DNA from: Ferruginibacter sp.
Lineage (GTDB): Bacteria; Bacteroidota; Bacteroidia; Chitinophagales; Chitinophagaceae
Assembly (NCBI GenBank): GCA_019638525.1
Contig: JAHBTO010000003.1
Location: forward strand, 248,001 to 312,000
DNA length: 64,000 nucleotides
Reading direction: 5' to 3'
Under the pieces are notes generated by a model that saw nothing but the letters and a program-made list of their open reading frames with translations, was not told the DNA's origin and made no database searches. The position numbers were made by a program, and so were the translations under genes. Each line of letters starts with the position of its first letter. The first letter of the stretch is position 1. Below, in pieces: positions 36,008 through 44,986 of the stretch.

Positions 36008-36628
36008 TTAATTAAATTTAAAATCCACCAACATTATCTTCTCTTTTATCTTATCAAGCCCATCGTATTGTAAACCTGTAATACCAACGGTTTTGGCCAC
36101 TTCTGTAAACATGCTCCTGTCGTCGATCATGATGGTTTGCTGTGGTAGGCAATGTGCAATATCGCAGGCAATCCTAAAAATGTCAGGGTCGGGTTTTCTT
36201 ATTTTTACATAGCAGGAAGAAACAAAAGCATCAAAAAGTTCATCCAATGCAAATTTATTTATCCTGTATTCGTTCAGTTCCCTTCCTTCGTTGTTCACTG
36301 CAAAAACTTTCAGTTTGTGCTGCTGCTTTAATGCTTTAAAATAACTGATGCTGCTGTTGAAAGGTTTTGATTGTTCAAAGATGAATGCTTTAAGTTCTTT
36401 TTTAGAAAATACCAGGTTTTTATGCAAGTTTAGTCGTGTTAAATATTCATCCATGGTAAGTTTGCCAGTTTCAAAATCATTAAAAACAAGGTGATGGCTT
36501 TCATTCAGTTCATCAAGGTTGAGGTTAAATTTTTCGGCTGCCAGCTTTCTCGATGCCCTGTCCCACCCATTGGTTAATAAAACACCGCCAATATCGAGGA
36601 ATAAAGTTGTTATTTTATTTGAAACCAT
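36008..36628 (-). CDS. HAD-superfamily hydrolase
   Basis: Phosphatase-like protein of 206 residues. Motif I is LFLDIGGVLLTNGWDR (nucleophile Asp in DIGGV), motif II lies in VFAVNNEG, and motifs III/IV in RKPDPDIFRIACD and TIMIDDRSMFTEVAKTVG. The helical cap between motifs I and II is that of the small HAD-IA type. Such proteins act on phosphorylated sugars or nucleotides, and this one cannot be assigned a substrate. It is followed on the same strand by the GIY-YIG gene after a 144-bp gap. Confidence 0.85.
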   Translation of the reverse strand: MVSNKITTLFLDIGGVLLTNGWDRASRKLAAEKFNLNLDELNESHHLVFNDFETGKLTMDEYLTRLNLHKNLVFSKKELKAFIFEQSKPFNSSISYFKALKQQHKLKVFAVNNEGRELNEYRINKFALDELFDAFVSSCYVKIRKPDPDIFRIACDIAHCLPQQTIMIDDRSMFTEVAKTVGITGLQYDGLDKIKEKIMLVDFKFN

Positions 36629-36772
36629 CAGTGCCTGTAAATTTTAGTAAATTAATTGTTGAAGTGAATTAAAGCCCATGCTTTAAGTTACTTATTTTTT
36701 AGTTTACTATTTAACACAGGGCATAATAAACATCTTAACTTAGGTATTTAAGTATTTTTGAAGTTTTGGTAT

Positions 36773-36991
36773 TTAATCTTTGTTACCTCGGTTTAATTTT
36801 TTTTCCCGAATAAGCATTAACCTTTTATCGGGCATTTCTTCGAGATAAACCATCTTCCATGGTCTTTTGCCAGAAGTGTACTTGCTGTGCCCTTCATTAT
36901 GTTGTTGCAGCCTGGTAAAAGGATTCTCAGTGGAGCCTTTGTAGAAAGTGCCATCCTTTTCACTTTGCAATATGTAAACATAATAAGCCAT
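36773..36991 (-). CDS. GIY-YIG mini-nuclease, truncated copy
   Basis: 72-residue version of the protein at 37093-37362. It has the GIY-YIG core (YYVYILQS, then FYKGSTENPFTRLQQHNEG) and the segment GKRPWKMVYLEEM. The reading frame ends right after GNKD because the duplicated segment stops at 36774 and the junction makes a stop codon, losing the last 17 residues of the other copy. The two copies differ by only a few substitutions, so the duplication is recent. This copy may be non-functional. Upstream of it (37029-37063) is a remnant resembling the end of the tRNA gene. Confidence 0.6.
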   Translation of the reverse strand: MAYYVYILQSEKDGTFYKGSTENPFTRLQQHNEGHSKYTSGKRPWKMVYLEEMPDKRLMLIREKKLNRGNKD

Positions 36992-37033
36992 AAATAAAAA
37001 AAACTTCCAGTTAGGAAGCTTTTTTTGAGCGGA
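36774..37033 (-). repeat. Direct duplication, copy 1 (GIY-YIG gene plus tRNA-end terminator)
   Basis: About 260 bp that match 37145-37405 with only a handful of differences. The block spans most of the GIY-YIG gene, the hairpin CTTCC/GGAAG with T-run, and the first bases of the tRNA-Asp 3' flank (gcgga). Beyond gcgga this copy continues with palindromes and a 12-bp piece identical to the tRNA T-arm region. Confidence 0.9.
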
Positions 37034-37081
37034 TCTCTACGGTCGTAGAGAGACTCGAACCCGTCTCTACGAATGTAGAGA
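37034..37081. repeat. Pair of short palindromes around a tRNA T-arm-like remnant
   Basis: TCTCTAC/GTAGAGA at 37034-37051 and again at 37064-37081, separated by gactcgaacccg (37052-37063). That 12-mer is identical to 37414-37425 in tRNA-Asp. The palindromes resemble REP-type interspersed elements. The right one may act as a hairpin. Confidence 0.65.
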
Positions 37082-37092
37082 TGCCAGGTCGG

Positions 37093-37362
37093 CTAAAAGA
37101 ACTTGCTAATAATATTTTTATCTCCGTCAATAAGTTTTAGAAAATAATCTTTGTTACCTCGTTTTAATTTTTTTTCCCGAAAAAGCATTAACCTTTTATC
37201 GGGCATTTCTTCGAGATAAACCATCTTCCATGGTCTTTTACCAGAAGTGTACTTGCTGTGCCCTTCATTATGTTGTTGCAGCCTGGTAAAAGGATTCTCA
37301 GTGGAGCCTTTGTAGAAAGTGCCATCCTTTTCACTTTGCAAAATGTAAACATAATAAGCCAT
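37093..37362 (-). CDS. GIY-YIG nuclease family protein (UvrC N-terminal-like mini-protein)
   Basis: 89-residue single-domain protein of the GIY-YIG fold. VYIL and FYKGS represent the two halves of the motif (the G of GIY is replaced by V), followed by the Arg-containing helix TRLQQHNEGHSKYTSG and REKKLKRGNKDYF. Members of this small family are common and often multicopy in Bacteroidota, frequently next to tRNA or rRNA genes. A cleavage activity is plausible but unproven. It lies 39 bp downstream of tRNA-Asp behind a hairpin, and a nearly identical copy follows at 36773. Confidence 0.8.
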   Translation of the reverse strand: MAYYVYILQSEKDGTFYKGSTENPFTRLQQHNEGHSKYTSGKRPWKMVYLEEMPDKRLMLFREKKLKRGNKDYFLKLIDGDKNIISKFF

Positions 37363-37405
37363 AAATAAAAAAAAACTTCCAGTTAGGAAGCTTTTTTTGA
37401 GCGGA
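37145..37405 (-). repeat. Direct duplication, copy 2 (GIY-YIG gene next to intact tRNA-Asp)
   Basis: Partner of 36774-37033. Here the block runs directly into the intact tRNA-Asp acceptor stem, so this is likely the parental arrangement. Confidence 0.9.
37368..37398 (-). terminator. Terminator of tRNA-Asp
   Basis: Read on the minus strand: AGCTTCC, a 5-nt loop, GGAAGTT and a T-run, directly after the tRNA. The same hairpin recurs at about 36996-37026 in the duplicated block. Confidence 0.65.
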
Positions 37406-37475
37406 CCGGACGGGACTCGAACCCGCGACCTCTGCCGTGACAGGGCAGCATTCTAACCAACTGAACTACCGATCC
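37402..37475 (-). tRNA. tRNA-Asp (GTC anticodon)
   Basis: The minus strand folds as a cloverleaf of 74 nt. The acceptor GGATCGG pairs with CCGGTCC (one G-T pair), followed by discriminator G. The D-arm contains GTTCAGTTGGTTAGAA. The anticodon stem CTGCC/GGCAG has loop CTGTCAC with anticodon GTC. The T-arm CGGG-TTCGAGT-CCCG is standard. CCA is not encoded. A consensus promoter lies upstream at 37525-37556. Confidence 0.95.
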
Positions 37476-37524
37476 AAACACCTGCAGTTTTACAAAAGTA
37501 AAGTTGCCCTTTTTTAGGGAGGGC

Positions 37525-37556
37525 AAAGATAGGTTTCTTAGCATTTGATGCCAAAA
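37525..37556 (-). promoter_or_regulatory. Promoter of tRNA-Asp
   Basis: On the minus strand TTTG (37553-37556), exactly 20 bp, then TATCTTTG (37525-37532), a perfect match to the Bacteroidota TTTG/TAnnTTTG consensus, about 50 bp upstream of the mature tRNA. A GC-rich inverted repeat GCCC/GGGC lies between promoter and tRNA. Confidence 0.75.
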
Positions 37557-37657
37557 CTTTTATAAAAAAATTGTACGCACTGATTTTACAAACTATCTTA
37601 CGCCTCCAAATACATTACATACTAATAATTTGTAAATTTAAATACAAAACATAGTAC

Positions 37658-38626
37658 ATGATTGATTTAAAAAAACGGCAGTTTCTTGATTTTGAAAAAC
37701 CCATAAAGGAATTGTACGACCAGATAGAACAGTTAAAAATCACTTCTGAAAAATCAAAAACCAACATGAGTGGGGCCATTGCCATGCTGGAAGAAAGGGT
37801 AATTGAAACCAAGAAACACCTTACAGCAAATTTAACTCCCTGGCAAAAAGTTCAGCTTAGCAGGCACCCCGACAGGCCATATACGCTTAAGTACATCGAA
37901 AATATGTGTACCAATTTTATTGAACTGCATGGCGACCGAAATGTGAAAGATGATAAGGCCATGGTTGGCGGTTTTGCAAAACTGGGCGATGAAACAGTTA
38001 TGATTATCGGGCAGCAAAAAGGCTCTAACACTAAAACCCGGCAGCTTCGCAATTTTGGTATGGCAAACCCCGAAGGGTATAGAAAAGCACTACGCCTGAT
38101 GAAACTGGCCGAAAAATTTAATAAACCTATCATTACTTTGATTGATACACCGGGCGCTTTCCCGGGTATGGAAGCAGAAGAAAGAGGGCAGGGCGAAGCC
38201 ATTGCTCGTAATATTTATGAAATGATACGTTTAAAAGTGCCCGTGATTTGCGTTATTATTGGCGAGGGCGCAAGCGGTGGGGCGCTGGGAATTGGTGTGG
38301 GCGATAAAGTTTTTATGATGGAAAACACCTGGTACACCGTAATCTCTCCCGAAAACTGCAGCACCATTTTATGGCGTAGCTGGGCACAAAAAGAAATTGC
38401 TGCCGAACAATTAAAACTTACCGGAAAAGATATGCTTGAATTTGGGCTGGTTGACGGCGTTATTCCCGAACCATTGGGTGGCGCCCATTGGGATTACCAG
38501 GCTGCTGCCGATTCTTTAAAAGAATACCTGGTACCGGTATTACAAGAGTTAAAAACTATTAACCCGGATAAAAGAGTTGAACAGAGAATTGAAAAATTCG
38601 GCAAGATGGGTTTTTGGGAAGAATGA
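37658..38626 (+). CDS. accA: Acetyl-CoA carboxylase carboxyltransferase subunit alpha
   Basis: Half of the carboxyltransferase that moves the carboxyl group from biotin to acetyl-CoA to make malonyl-CoA, the first step of fatty-acid synthesis. 322 residues, the usual length. Family blocks are [17 protein letters not shown] at the N-terminus, [58 protein letters not shown] and [15 protein letters not shown]. The AccA-type N-terminal helix, absent in AccD, and lack of a zinc finger identify the alpha subunit. It is a stand-alone gene; accD is not in the window. Confidence 0.97.
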   Translation: MIDLKKRQFLDFEKPIKELYDQIEQLKITSEKSKTNMSGAIAMLEERVIETKKHLTANLTPWQKVQLSRHPDRPYTLKYIENMCTNFIELHGDRNVKDDKAMVGGFAKLGDETVMIIGQQKGSNTKTRQLRNFGMANPEGYRKALRLMKLAEKFNKPIITLIDTPGAFPGMEAEERGQGEAIARNIYEMIRLKVPVICVIIGEGASGGALGIGVGDKVFMMENTWYTVISPENCSTILWRSWAQKEIAAEQLKLTGKDMLEFGLVDGVIPEPLGGAHWDYQAAADSLKEYLVPVLQELKTINPDKRVEQRIEKFGKMGFWEE

Positions 38627-38738
38627 AATTTAGAATTAATAATTCAAAAAGTAAAAAGTAGAAAACTTATAGCTTGATATTAAGAATTCATTTTTTTACA
38701 TTTCTCATTTTTACTTTTAAAAATAATAGCAATAAACG

Positions 38739-39710
38739 ATGCTCAAAATAGGTGTTATAGGTGCCGGCCATTTAGGAAAATTTCATTTAAATAACTGGGC
38801 CCAAATTGATGACGTTAAGCTAATTGGTTTTGCTGATACGGATGATGCCAATGCCGAACAGGTAGCACAAAAATACCAGCTACCCAGGTTTGAAAATATA
38901 CAGGAACTAATAGACGCTTGTGATGCTGTGGATATTGTTGCCCCCACTTCTTTTCATTTTGAACTTTGTGAACAGGCCATTAAAAAAGGTAAACATGTTT
39001 TTGTTGAAAAACCATTGGCCAATACCATGGATGAAGCTAAAACACTGGTTAAACTTGCCAGGGAAGCTAATATAAAATTTCAGGTGGGGCATGTTGAAAG
39101 GTTTAATCCTGCTTACCTGGCATTGAAAAACCAGGTGTTGCAGCCTATGTTTATTGAAGTGCACAGGCTGGCCCAATTTAATCCACGTGGCACCGATGTA
39201 AGTGTGATACTTGACCTGATGATTCATGATATAGATATCATACTTAGCCTGGTGAAAAGCAATGTAAACCATATAAGTGCTAATGGTGTGGCCGTAATGA
39301 GCGATACACCCGATATTGCTAACGTAAGAATTGAATTTGATAATGGCTGTGTGGCCAACCTTACCAGCAGCCGTATTTCGATGAAGAAGATGCGTAAAAT
39401 GCGCCTGTTTCAAAAAGATGCTTATATAGGTATAGATTTTCTTGAAAAGAAAACAGAGATAATACGGTTGAATACACCCGGCGACAGTAATGTGTTTACT
39501 TTTGATATTGAAACCAATAGTGGTAAAAAAACGATTGCTATTGCTAATCCACCGGTGATGGAAGTAAATGCTATTAAAATGGAACTTGAGCAATTTAAAA
39601 ATGCTATATTAAACAATACCGAAACACCGGTAAGCGTGGTGGATGGCTTTAGGGCTATGGAAGTAGCTCATCAAATACTGGATAAAATTGCCAACACTAC
39701 TCACCAATAA
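38739..39710 (+). CDS. Gfo/Idh/MocA family oxidoreductase
   Basis: NAD(P)-dependent dehydrogenase of 323 residues. The Rossmann motif is GVIGAGHLGKFH at about 4-15, followed by the family EKP motif (HVFVEKPLANTMDEA) and the His-containing VGHVERFNPAY and DLMIHDIDIILSL. There is no signal peptide, so it acts in the cytoplasm, unlike the GH109 protein at 26308. It is 36 bp upstream of a polyprenyl sugar-phosphate transferase on the same strand, so a step in nucleotide-sugar or surface-polysaccharide synthesis is likely, though the substrate is unknown. Confidence 0.9.
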   Translation: MLKIGVIGAGHLGKFHLNNWAQIDDVKLIGFADTDDANAEQVAQKYQLPRFENIQELIDACDAVDIVAPTSFHFELCEQAIKKGKHVFVEKPLANTMDEAKTLVKLAREANIKFQVGHVERFNPAYLALKNQVLQPMFIEVHRLAQFNPRGTDVSVILDLMIHDIDIILSLVKSNVNHISANGVAVMSDTPDIANVRIEFDNGCVANLTSSRISMKKMRKMRLFQKDAYIGIDFLEKKTEIIRLNTPGDSNVFTFDIETNSGKKTIAIANPPVMEVNAIKMELEQFKNAILNNTETPVSVVDGFRAMEVAHQILDKIANTTHQ

Positions 39711-39746
39711 TATAATTGTTTTACAAACCTTAAAGCTTTCTTTCTT

Positions 39747-41138
39747 TTGAAACAAAACAGGATACATATCAGTTGGTATGCTTTAGGAGATTGTGTAGCA
39801 GCCATCATTTCGTGGATATGTTTTTATTTTGTTCGAAAGCAAATAATTGGCGAAATGCCAATTGCAGGCTCCAAATTTTATATAGGACTGTTTCTTTATC
39901 CATTTACATGGTTGGTTTATTATTACCTTGTAGGCACTTACAATGCACTATATCATAAATCGAGGCTGAATGAATTTTTAAACACGATGGTGTACACTTT
40001 TTTCGGATGCCTGTTTATCTTTTTCACTTTCCTGCTGTATGATGCTACTGGTGATTATAATATCTATTACAAGGAATTTATATCGCTATGGGGCATACAT
40101 AGTTTTTTTACTTTTTTAATACGGCTTTTATTTTTACTAAAGGCAAAATCGCAATTGAATAAAAAAACTGTCTTTTTTAACACAATCATAATCGGCTCTG
40201 GCAAAAATGCCATCAACCTGTATCATTCAATTGTAAACAATACTGAAAATACCGGTTACCGTATTTGCGGTTATGCCAATGGCGATAACAAAAGCCTTTG
40301 GCCTGCTGATATAAAAAACCTGGGCAATGTGGCAAATTTAGATGCAATGATTAACCATAACAGGATTGAAGAAGTGATTATAGCAGTTGAAAAAGAAGAA
40401 AGGCATAAGCTGGAAAAAATATTACAGCAACTTGGCAATAAAGAAGTGAACATAAAAATAAATGCCGACAATGTAGATATCATCAGCGGTTCGGTAAAAA
40501 CAAATAATGTACTGGGTGTGCCGCTAATTGATTTACCATCGGGACTAATGCCAGCCTGGCAACAAAACATAAAACGATTGCTGGATTTAGCAACAGGTAT
40601 ATTTGGCATCATCCTGCTTTTTCCATTGTTTGTTTATACAGCGCTACGTGTTAAACTATCATCAAAAGGTAATTTGTTTTACAGGCAGGAGAGGATTGGA
40701 TATAAGGGCAAGCCATTCATAATGTATAAATTCAGAAGCATGATACCCGGCGCCGAAAAAAACGGGCCCGAGTTAAGCAGCGAAAACGACCCACGCATAA
40801 CCAACTGGGGTAAAGTAATGCGTAAATGGAGGCTTGATGAACTGCCGCAGTTATGGAATATCATTAAAGGCGAAATGAGTTTGGTGGGGCCAAGGCCCGA
40901 AAGAAAATTTTATATAGACCAGATTGTGCAACAACATCCCGAATACAGTTACCTGCTTAAAGTGAAACCCGGCCTTAGCAGTTGGGGGATGGTAAAATTT
41001 GGCTATGCCGAATCGGTGGAAGAAATGATTGAACGCATGCCTTACGACCTGATGTATGTTGAAAACGTTTCGCTGGCGCTTGATTTTAAAATTATGCTTC
41101 ATACCATAAAGATTATTTTACTGGGAAAAGGTAAATAA
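39747..41138 (+). CDS. Polyprenyl-phosphate sugar-1-phosphate transferase (exopolysaccharide initiation)
   Basis: Inner-membrane enzyme, 463 residues, that loads the first sugar phosphate onto undecaprenyl phosphate. Four N-terminal membrane segments are followed by a CoA-binding-like domain (NTIIIGSGKNAINLYHSI). A fifth membrane segment (GIFGIILLFPLFVYTALRV) leads to the bacterial sugar transferase domain with FYRQERIGYKGKPF, KFRSMIPGAE, RKWRLDELPQLWNI and MSLVGPRPE. The TTG start is chosen because the first ATG would remove TM1. It probably forms an operon with the dehydrogenase upstream. Glycosyltransferases of a full polysaccharide cluster are not present. Confidence 0.92.
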   Translation: MKQNRIHISWYALGDCVAAIISWICFYFVRKQIIGEMPIAGSKFYIGLFLYPFTWLVYYYLVGTYNALYHKSRLNEFLNTMVYTFFGCLFIFFTFLLYDATGDYNIYYKEFISLWGIHSFFTFLIRLLFLLKAKSQLNKKTVFFNTIIIGSGKNAINLYHSIVNNTENTGYRICGYANGDNKSLWPADIKNLGNVANLDAMINHNRIEEVIIAVEKEERHKLEKILQQLGNKEVNIKINADNVDIISGSVKTNNVLGVPLIDLPSGLMPAWQQNIKRLLDLATGIFGIILLFPLFVYTALRVKLSSKGNLFYRQERIGYKGKPFIMYKFRSMIPGAEKNGPELSSENDPRITNWGKVMRKWRLDELPQLWNIIKGEMSLVGPRPERKFYIDQIVQQHPEYSYLLKVKPGLSSWGMVKFGYAESVEEMIERMPYDLMYVENVSLALDFKIMLHTIKIILLGKGK

Positions 41139-41150
41139 ACAGGTTTATGT

Positions 41151-41178
41151 TTTGATTGTATCGATTTTGTTATTTTTG
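41151..41178 (+). promoter_or_regulatory. Possible promoter of the M1 peptidase gene
   Basis: TTTG (41151-41154), 16 bp, TATTTTTG (41171-41178). The -7 element is a perfect TAnnTTTG, but the spacer is shorter than the 20 bp seen for the tRNA promoters here. Confidence 0.35.
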
Positions 41179-41194
41179 AATAAACTGATTCGTC

Positions 41195-44041
41195 TTGAAG
41201 AAAATAGCTGTTGCATTTATTTTTTTTTATTGCTATCTGCCAACTTCTAATTGCCAAACTACTGCATACTGGCAGCAGCAGGTGAATTATACTATTGATG
41301 TTACCCTTAATGATGTGGATAATACACTTGATGGTTATGAGAAGATGGAATATTTCAACAATTCGCCCGATACACTTTTTTTCATCTGGTTTCATGTATG
41401 GCCCAATGCATTTAAAAATGATAAAACAGCATTTACCGACCAGGAATTACAAAACGGAAGCACAGCATTTTATTTCAGCAATGCCGATAAACGGGGTTAT
41501 ATCAACAGGTTAAATTTTAAAGTGGATGGAGAACTGGCAGAAACCGAAGACCATCCACAGCACCAGGATATCATTAAACTTGTATTGCCAAAACCTTTGT
41601 CGCCATCTTCAAAAATAAAAATCGAAACACCATTTCATGTAAAACTACCTTTTAATTTTTCGAGAGGCGGGCACATGGGGCAAGCATATCAAATTACGCA
41701 ATGGTACCCCAAACCTGCGGTGTACGATAGCAGGGGATGGCATCCTTTTCCTTATTTAAACCAGGGAGAATTTTATGCTGAATTTGGCAATTATGATGTA
41801 CAGGTAACTTTGCCTGAGAATTATGTGGTAGCTGCTACCGGCGATTTGCAAAATGAATCTGAAAAACAATGGTTAAAAAAACGCAAACCTGTTTACAGGG
41901 AGCCTGCACCTAAACGTTCTAAATCAACTTTAAAAAAGAATGAAGAACCTGAAGATAATTTCCCATCATCAAGAAAAACAAAAACTATCAGGTATATTCA
42001 AAATAATGTTCACGACTTTGCCTGGTTTGCCGATAAAACTTATACAGTAAAATCCGATACGCTTCAATTACTTTCAGGAAAAATAATACAGGTTAATGCA
42101 TTTTATTATTCCGAAAACAGCGAGCATTGGAAAAATTGCCTGTCAATGATAAAGCGGGCAGTACTTACAAAAAGTAAGTGGCTGGGCGAATATCCTTATA
42201 ATGTTGTAAGTGTTGTTGATGGCGGCAATGGAGGTGGTATGGAATATCCAACCATTACTTTGCTTGATGACGGCGGATCGGAAAAAATGCTTGATTTTGT
42301 TATTAACCACGAAGTGGGGCACAACTGGTTCCAGGGTATTTTGGGAAGTAATGAACGGGTGCATCCCTGGATGGATGAAGGTATGAATACTTATTACGAT
42401 AACAGGTATGCATTGCAACAATACGGTAATACAAATCTTGATATATTACATACAAATTCTGCATTCATAAAAAACAGGTTGCCGGATGATGTGCAGCAAA
42501 CACTATTGCAAACAGCAATAGCAGTTAAGAAAGATCAACCTATTGAAACAAGCAGCGAAAAATTCTCCAACTTTAATTACAATATGATTGCGTATGTAAA
42601 AACCGGCAACTGGATGAAACTGCTGGAAGATGAACTGGGGCAACCATTGTTTGATAAATGTATGCAGGCTTATTATCAACGCTGGCAATTTAAACATCCA
42701 TATCCACAGGATTTTAAAAAAATAATGGAAGATGTAAGCGGCAAAAATCTTGATAGTATTTTTTTATTGTTGAATAAGAAAGGCAGCCTTAAAAAAACAA
42801 CAGCCAAAAAAGATATACGCATTGCATCTTTCTTCAGCTTTAAACAAACTGATAAACACAACTATATTTTTGTATCTCCTGCAATTGGTTATAATTTTTA
42901 TGATAAGATTATGTTGGGTGCTTTATTTCATAATTACACATTGCCCCCAACAAGATTGCAGTTTGTAGCAGTACCGCTTTATGCTACAAAAAGCAAACAG
43001 TTTAATGGATTGGGGCGTGTGGGTTATAGTGTGTACCCCGGCAGCAATGGACAAAAAATTGAATTTGCACTTGCTGCTGCAACTTTTTCAGGCGATAATT
43101 TTACCGACTCTACCAATACCACCCACTCACAAAGATTTTCAAAAATTGTGCCTTCGGTAAAATATGTTTTTGCCAATAAAAACCCCAGAAGCAATATTAC
43201 CAGGTACATTCAATGGAAAACTTTTTTTATAAAAGAACAGGGTTTGCTTTTTACGAGAGATACCATCAATAATGTTGATATCATCACATATCCCACGGCT
43301 TCACGTTACGTAAATCAACTGCAGTTTGTAATTGAAAACAACAGGGTGCTATACCCTTACAAGGGCGCTTTACAAATTGAACAGGGCGAAGGTTTTGCCC
43401 GTTTAGCATTTACAGGAAATTATTTTTTCAATTATGCTAAAAGTGGAGGTATGAATGTGCGATTGTTTGCCGGCAAGTTTTTTTACTTGGGCGATAAAAC
43501 TTTTATTAAGCAATTTGAAACCGACCGTTATCATTTAAATATGACTGGCCCTAAAGGATACGAAGATTACACTTACAGTAACTATTTTATAGGTCGCAAT
43601 GAGTTTGAAGGTTTCTCCAATCAGCAAATTATGATGAGGGATGGTGGTTTTAAAGTGCGTACCGATTATTTAAGCAATAAGATTGGTAAAACGGATGAAT
43701 GGCTGGCAGCTTTAAATTTCACCAGTACCATTCCTGATAAAATAAATCCTTTAGCAGTATTGCCATTCAGGTTACCGGTAAAAGTGTTTTTTGATATAGG
43801 CACTTATGCCGATGCATGGAAAAAAAATGCCACCACCGGCCGTTTTGTTTATGATGCAGGGCTGCAACTTTCTTTGTTTAAAGATGTGGTGAATATTTAT
43901 GTTCCTATTATATACAGTAAAGTGTATAAAGACTACTTTAAATCAACCATACCCGAAAAAAGATTTTTAAAGAATATTGCATTTAGCATCGATTTGCAAA
44001 ATATAAGTTTAAAAAAACTGGTGCCGCAAATACCTTTATAA
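41195..44041 (+). CDS. M1 family metallopeptidase (exported)
   Basis: Zinc aminopeptidase-like protein of 948 residues. TTG at 41195 gives a signal peptide (KKIAVAFIFFYCYLPTSNC). The gluzincin site is complete: HEVGH at 372-376 and the third ligand Glu395 in WMDEG, with exactly 18 residues between. The substrate-recognition motif reads GGGMEYP (about 345-351) instead of the classical GAMEN. The C-terminal ~400 residues are rich in beta strands and look like the outer-membrane-associated domain of the large Bacteroidota M1 proteins. A GNAT/FemAB-like gene starts one base after its stop, implying translational coupling. Confidence 0.9.
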   Translation: MKKIAVAFIFFYCYLPTSNCQTTAYWQQQVNYTIDVTLNDVDNTLDGYEKMEYFNNSPDTLFFIWFHVWPNAFKNDKTAFTDQELQNGSTAFYFSNADKRGYINRLNFKVDGELAETEDHPQHQDIIKLVLPKPLSPSSKIKIETPFHVKLPFNFSRGGHMGQAYQITQWYPKPAVYDSRGWHPFPYLNQGEFYAEFGNYDVQVTLPENYVVAATGDLQNESEKQWLKKRKPVYREPAPKRSKSTLKKNEEPEDNFPSSRKTKTIRYIQNNVHDFAWFADKTYTVKSDTLQLLSGKIIQVNAFYYSENSEHWKNCLSMIKRAVLTKSKWLGEYPYNVVSVVDGGNGGGMEYPTITLLDDGGSEKMLDFVINHEVGHNWFQGILGSNERVHPWMDEGMNTYYDNRYALQQYGNTNLDILHTNSAFIKNRLPDDVQQTLLQTAIAVKKDQPIETSSEKFSNFNYNMIAYVKTGNWMKLLEDELGQPLFDKCMQAYYQRWQFKHPYPQDFKKIMEDVSGKNLDSIFLLLNKKGSLKKTTAKKDIRIASFFSFKQTDKHNYIFVSPAIGYNFYDKIMLGALFHNYTLPPTRLQFVAVPLYATKSKQFNGLGRVGYSVYPGSNGQKIEFALAAATFSGDNFTDSTNTTHSQRFSKIVPSVKYVFANKNPRSNITRYIQWKTFFIKEQGLLFTRDTINNVDIITYPTASRYVNQLQFVIENNRVLYPYKGALQIEQGEGFARLAFTGNYFFNYAKSGGMNVRLFAGKFFYLGDKTFIKQFETDRYHLNMTGPKGYEDYTYSNYFIGRNEFEGFSNQQIMMRDGGFKVRTDYLSNKIGKTDEWLAALNFTSTIPDKINPLAVLPFRLPVKVFFDIGTYADAWKKNATTGRFVYDAGLQLSLFKDVVNIYVPIIYSKVYKDYFKSTIPEKRFLKNIAFSIDLQNISLKKLVPQIPL

Positions 44042-44042
44042 C

Positions 44043-44954
44043 GTGGCAATAATTTATCTTACATACCAACAAATTGATAAGTTGAAATGGGATGCTTGTA
44101 TTAACAATGCATCAAACGGCTTGGTTTATGGTTATTCTTTTTACTTAGATGCCATGGCAAAAAACTGGGATGCCTTGGTGCTGGATGATTATGAAGCTGT
44201 GATGCCGATTACATTTAACAGGAAATATGCAGTGTACTACCTGTACCAGCCTGCATTTACAGCCTGCCTGGGCGTATTTGGCAATAATATATCTGCCGAA
44301 ATATTAAACCGGTTCTTGCATGCCATACCCGGTAAATTTAAATACTGGGATATTTATTTTAACCCCGGTAACATGTTTGCCCTACCCGATTTTAATTTAT
44401 ACGAAAGAAAAAATTTTGTGCTAAACCTGCGCAACAGTTATACAGAATTGTTTGCCAACTTTAAGGATAATATAAAACGCAATATCCGCAAGAGCGAAAA
44501 ATTTGGTTTATTAACTAACACTAATTGTAATATTGATGCCGTAATTACGCTGGCAAAAGAACAGGCACTTGCATTTGCATTGCCCGGCCAGGATGATTAC
44601 GAAAATTTTAAACTGTTGTACAAATTATTGTACAGTAAAGAAAAAGCCAAAATATATGCGGTAAGCAATAAAGAAAATAAATTGTTGGCAGCAGCGGTAT
44701 TTTTCTTTTCGCACAACCGGGCATATTATATACTGGTAGGTAACCATCCCGATGGAAAAACACTTGGCGCTTCACATGCACTCATCAATGCTTTTATTAA
44801 AGACCATGCAGGCCAAAATTTGTTACTAGATTTTGAAGGTAGCGATATACCAAGCCTTGCTTATTTCTACAATAGCTTTGCAGCAGCCGAAGAAAAATAC
44901 AGCGCTATTAAACTAAACAGGCTGCCTGCTGCCATCAGGTGGCTAAAAAAATAA
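44043..44954 (+). CDS. GNAT/FemAB-like acyltransferase
   Basis: 303 residues, GTG start one base after the M1 peptidase stop. The fold is suggested by an N-terminal acceptor-like half (YGYSFYLDAMAKNWDALV) and the motif FKDNIKRNIRKSEKFGL, typical of FemAB/BioF2-like proteins. It then has LAAAVFFFSHNRAYYILVGNHPDGKTLGASHALINAFIKDH, which contains the acetyl-CoA-site-like region. Such proteins transfer acyl or aminoacyl groups, for example in cell-wall or lipid modification. The target is unknown. A terminator follows. Confidence 0.7.
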   Translation: MAIIYLTYQQIDKLKWDACINNASNGLVYGYSFYLDAMAKNWDALVLDDYEAVMPITFNRKYAVYYLYQPAFTACLGVFGNNISAEILNRFLHAIPGKFKYWDIYFNPGNMFALPDFNLYERKNFVLNLRNSYTELFANFKDNIKRNIRKSEKFGLLTNTNCNIDAVITLAKEQALAFALPGQDDYENFKLLYKLLYSKEKAKIYAVSNKENKLLAAAVFFFSHNRAYYILVGNHPDGKTLGASHALINAFIKDHAGQNLLLDFEGSDIPSLAYFYNSFAAAEEKYSAIKLNRLPAAIRWLKK

Positions 44955-44986
44955 TTGAAATTTTAAAGCCAAATATATTGTAATAA

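Noticed and set aside
37093..37362. GIY-YIG gene as uvrC
   Set aside because: Only ~89 residues, lacking the UVR, RNase H-like and HhH domains of UvrC.
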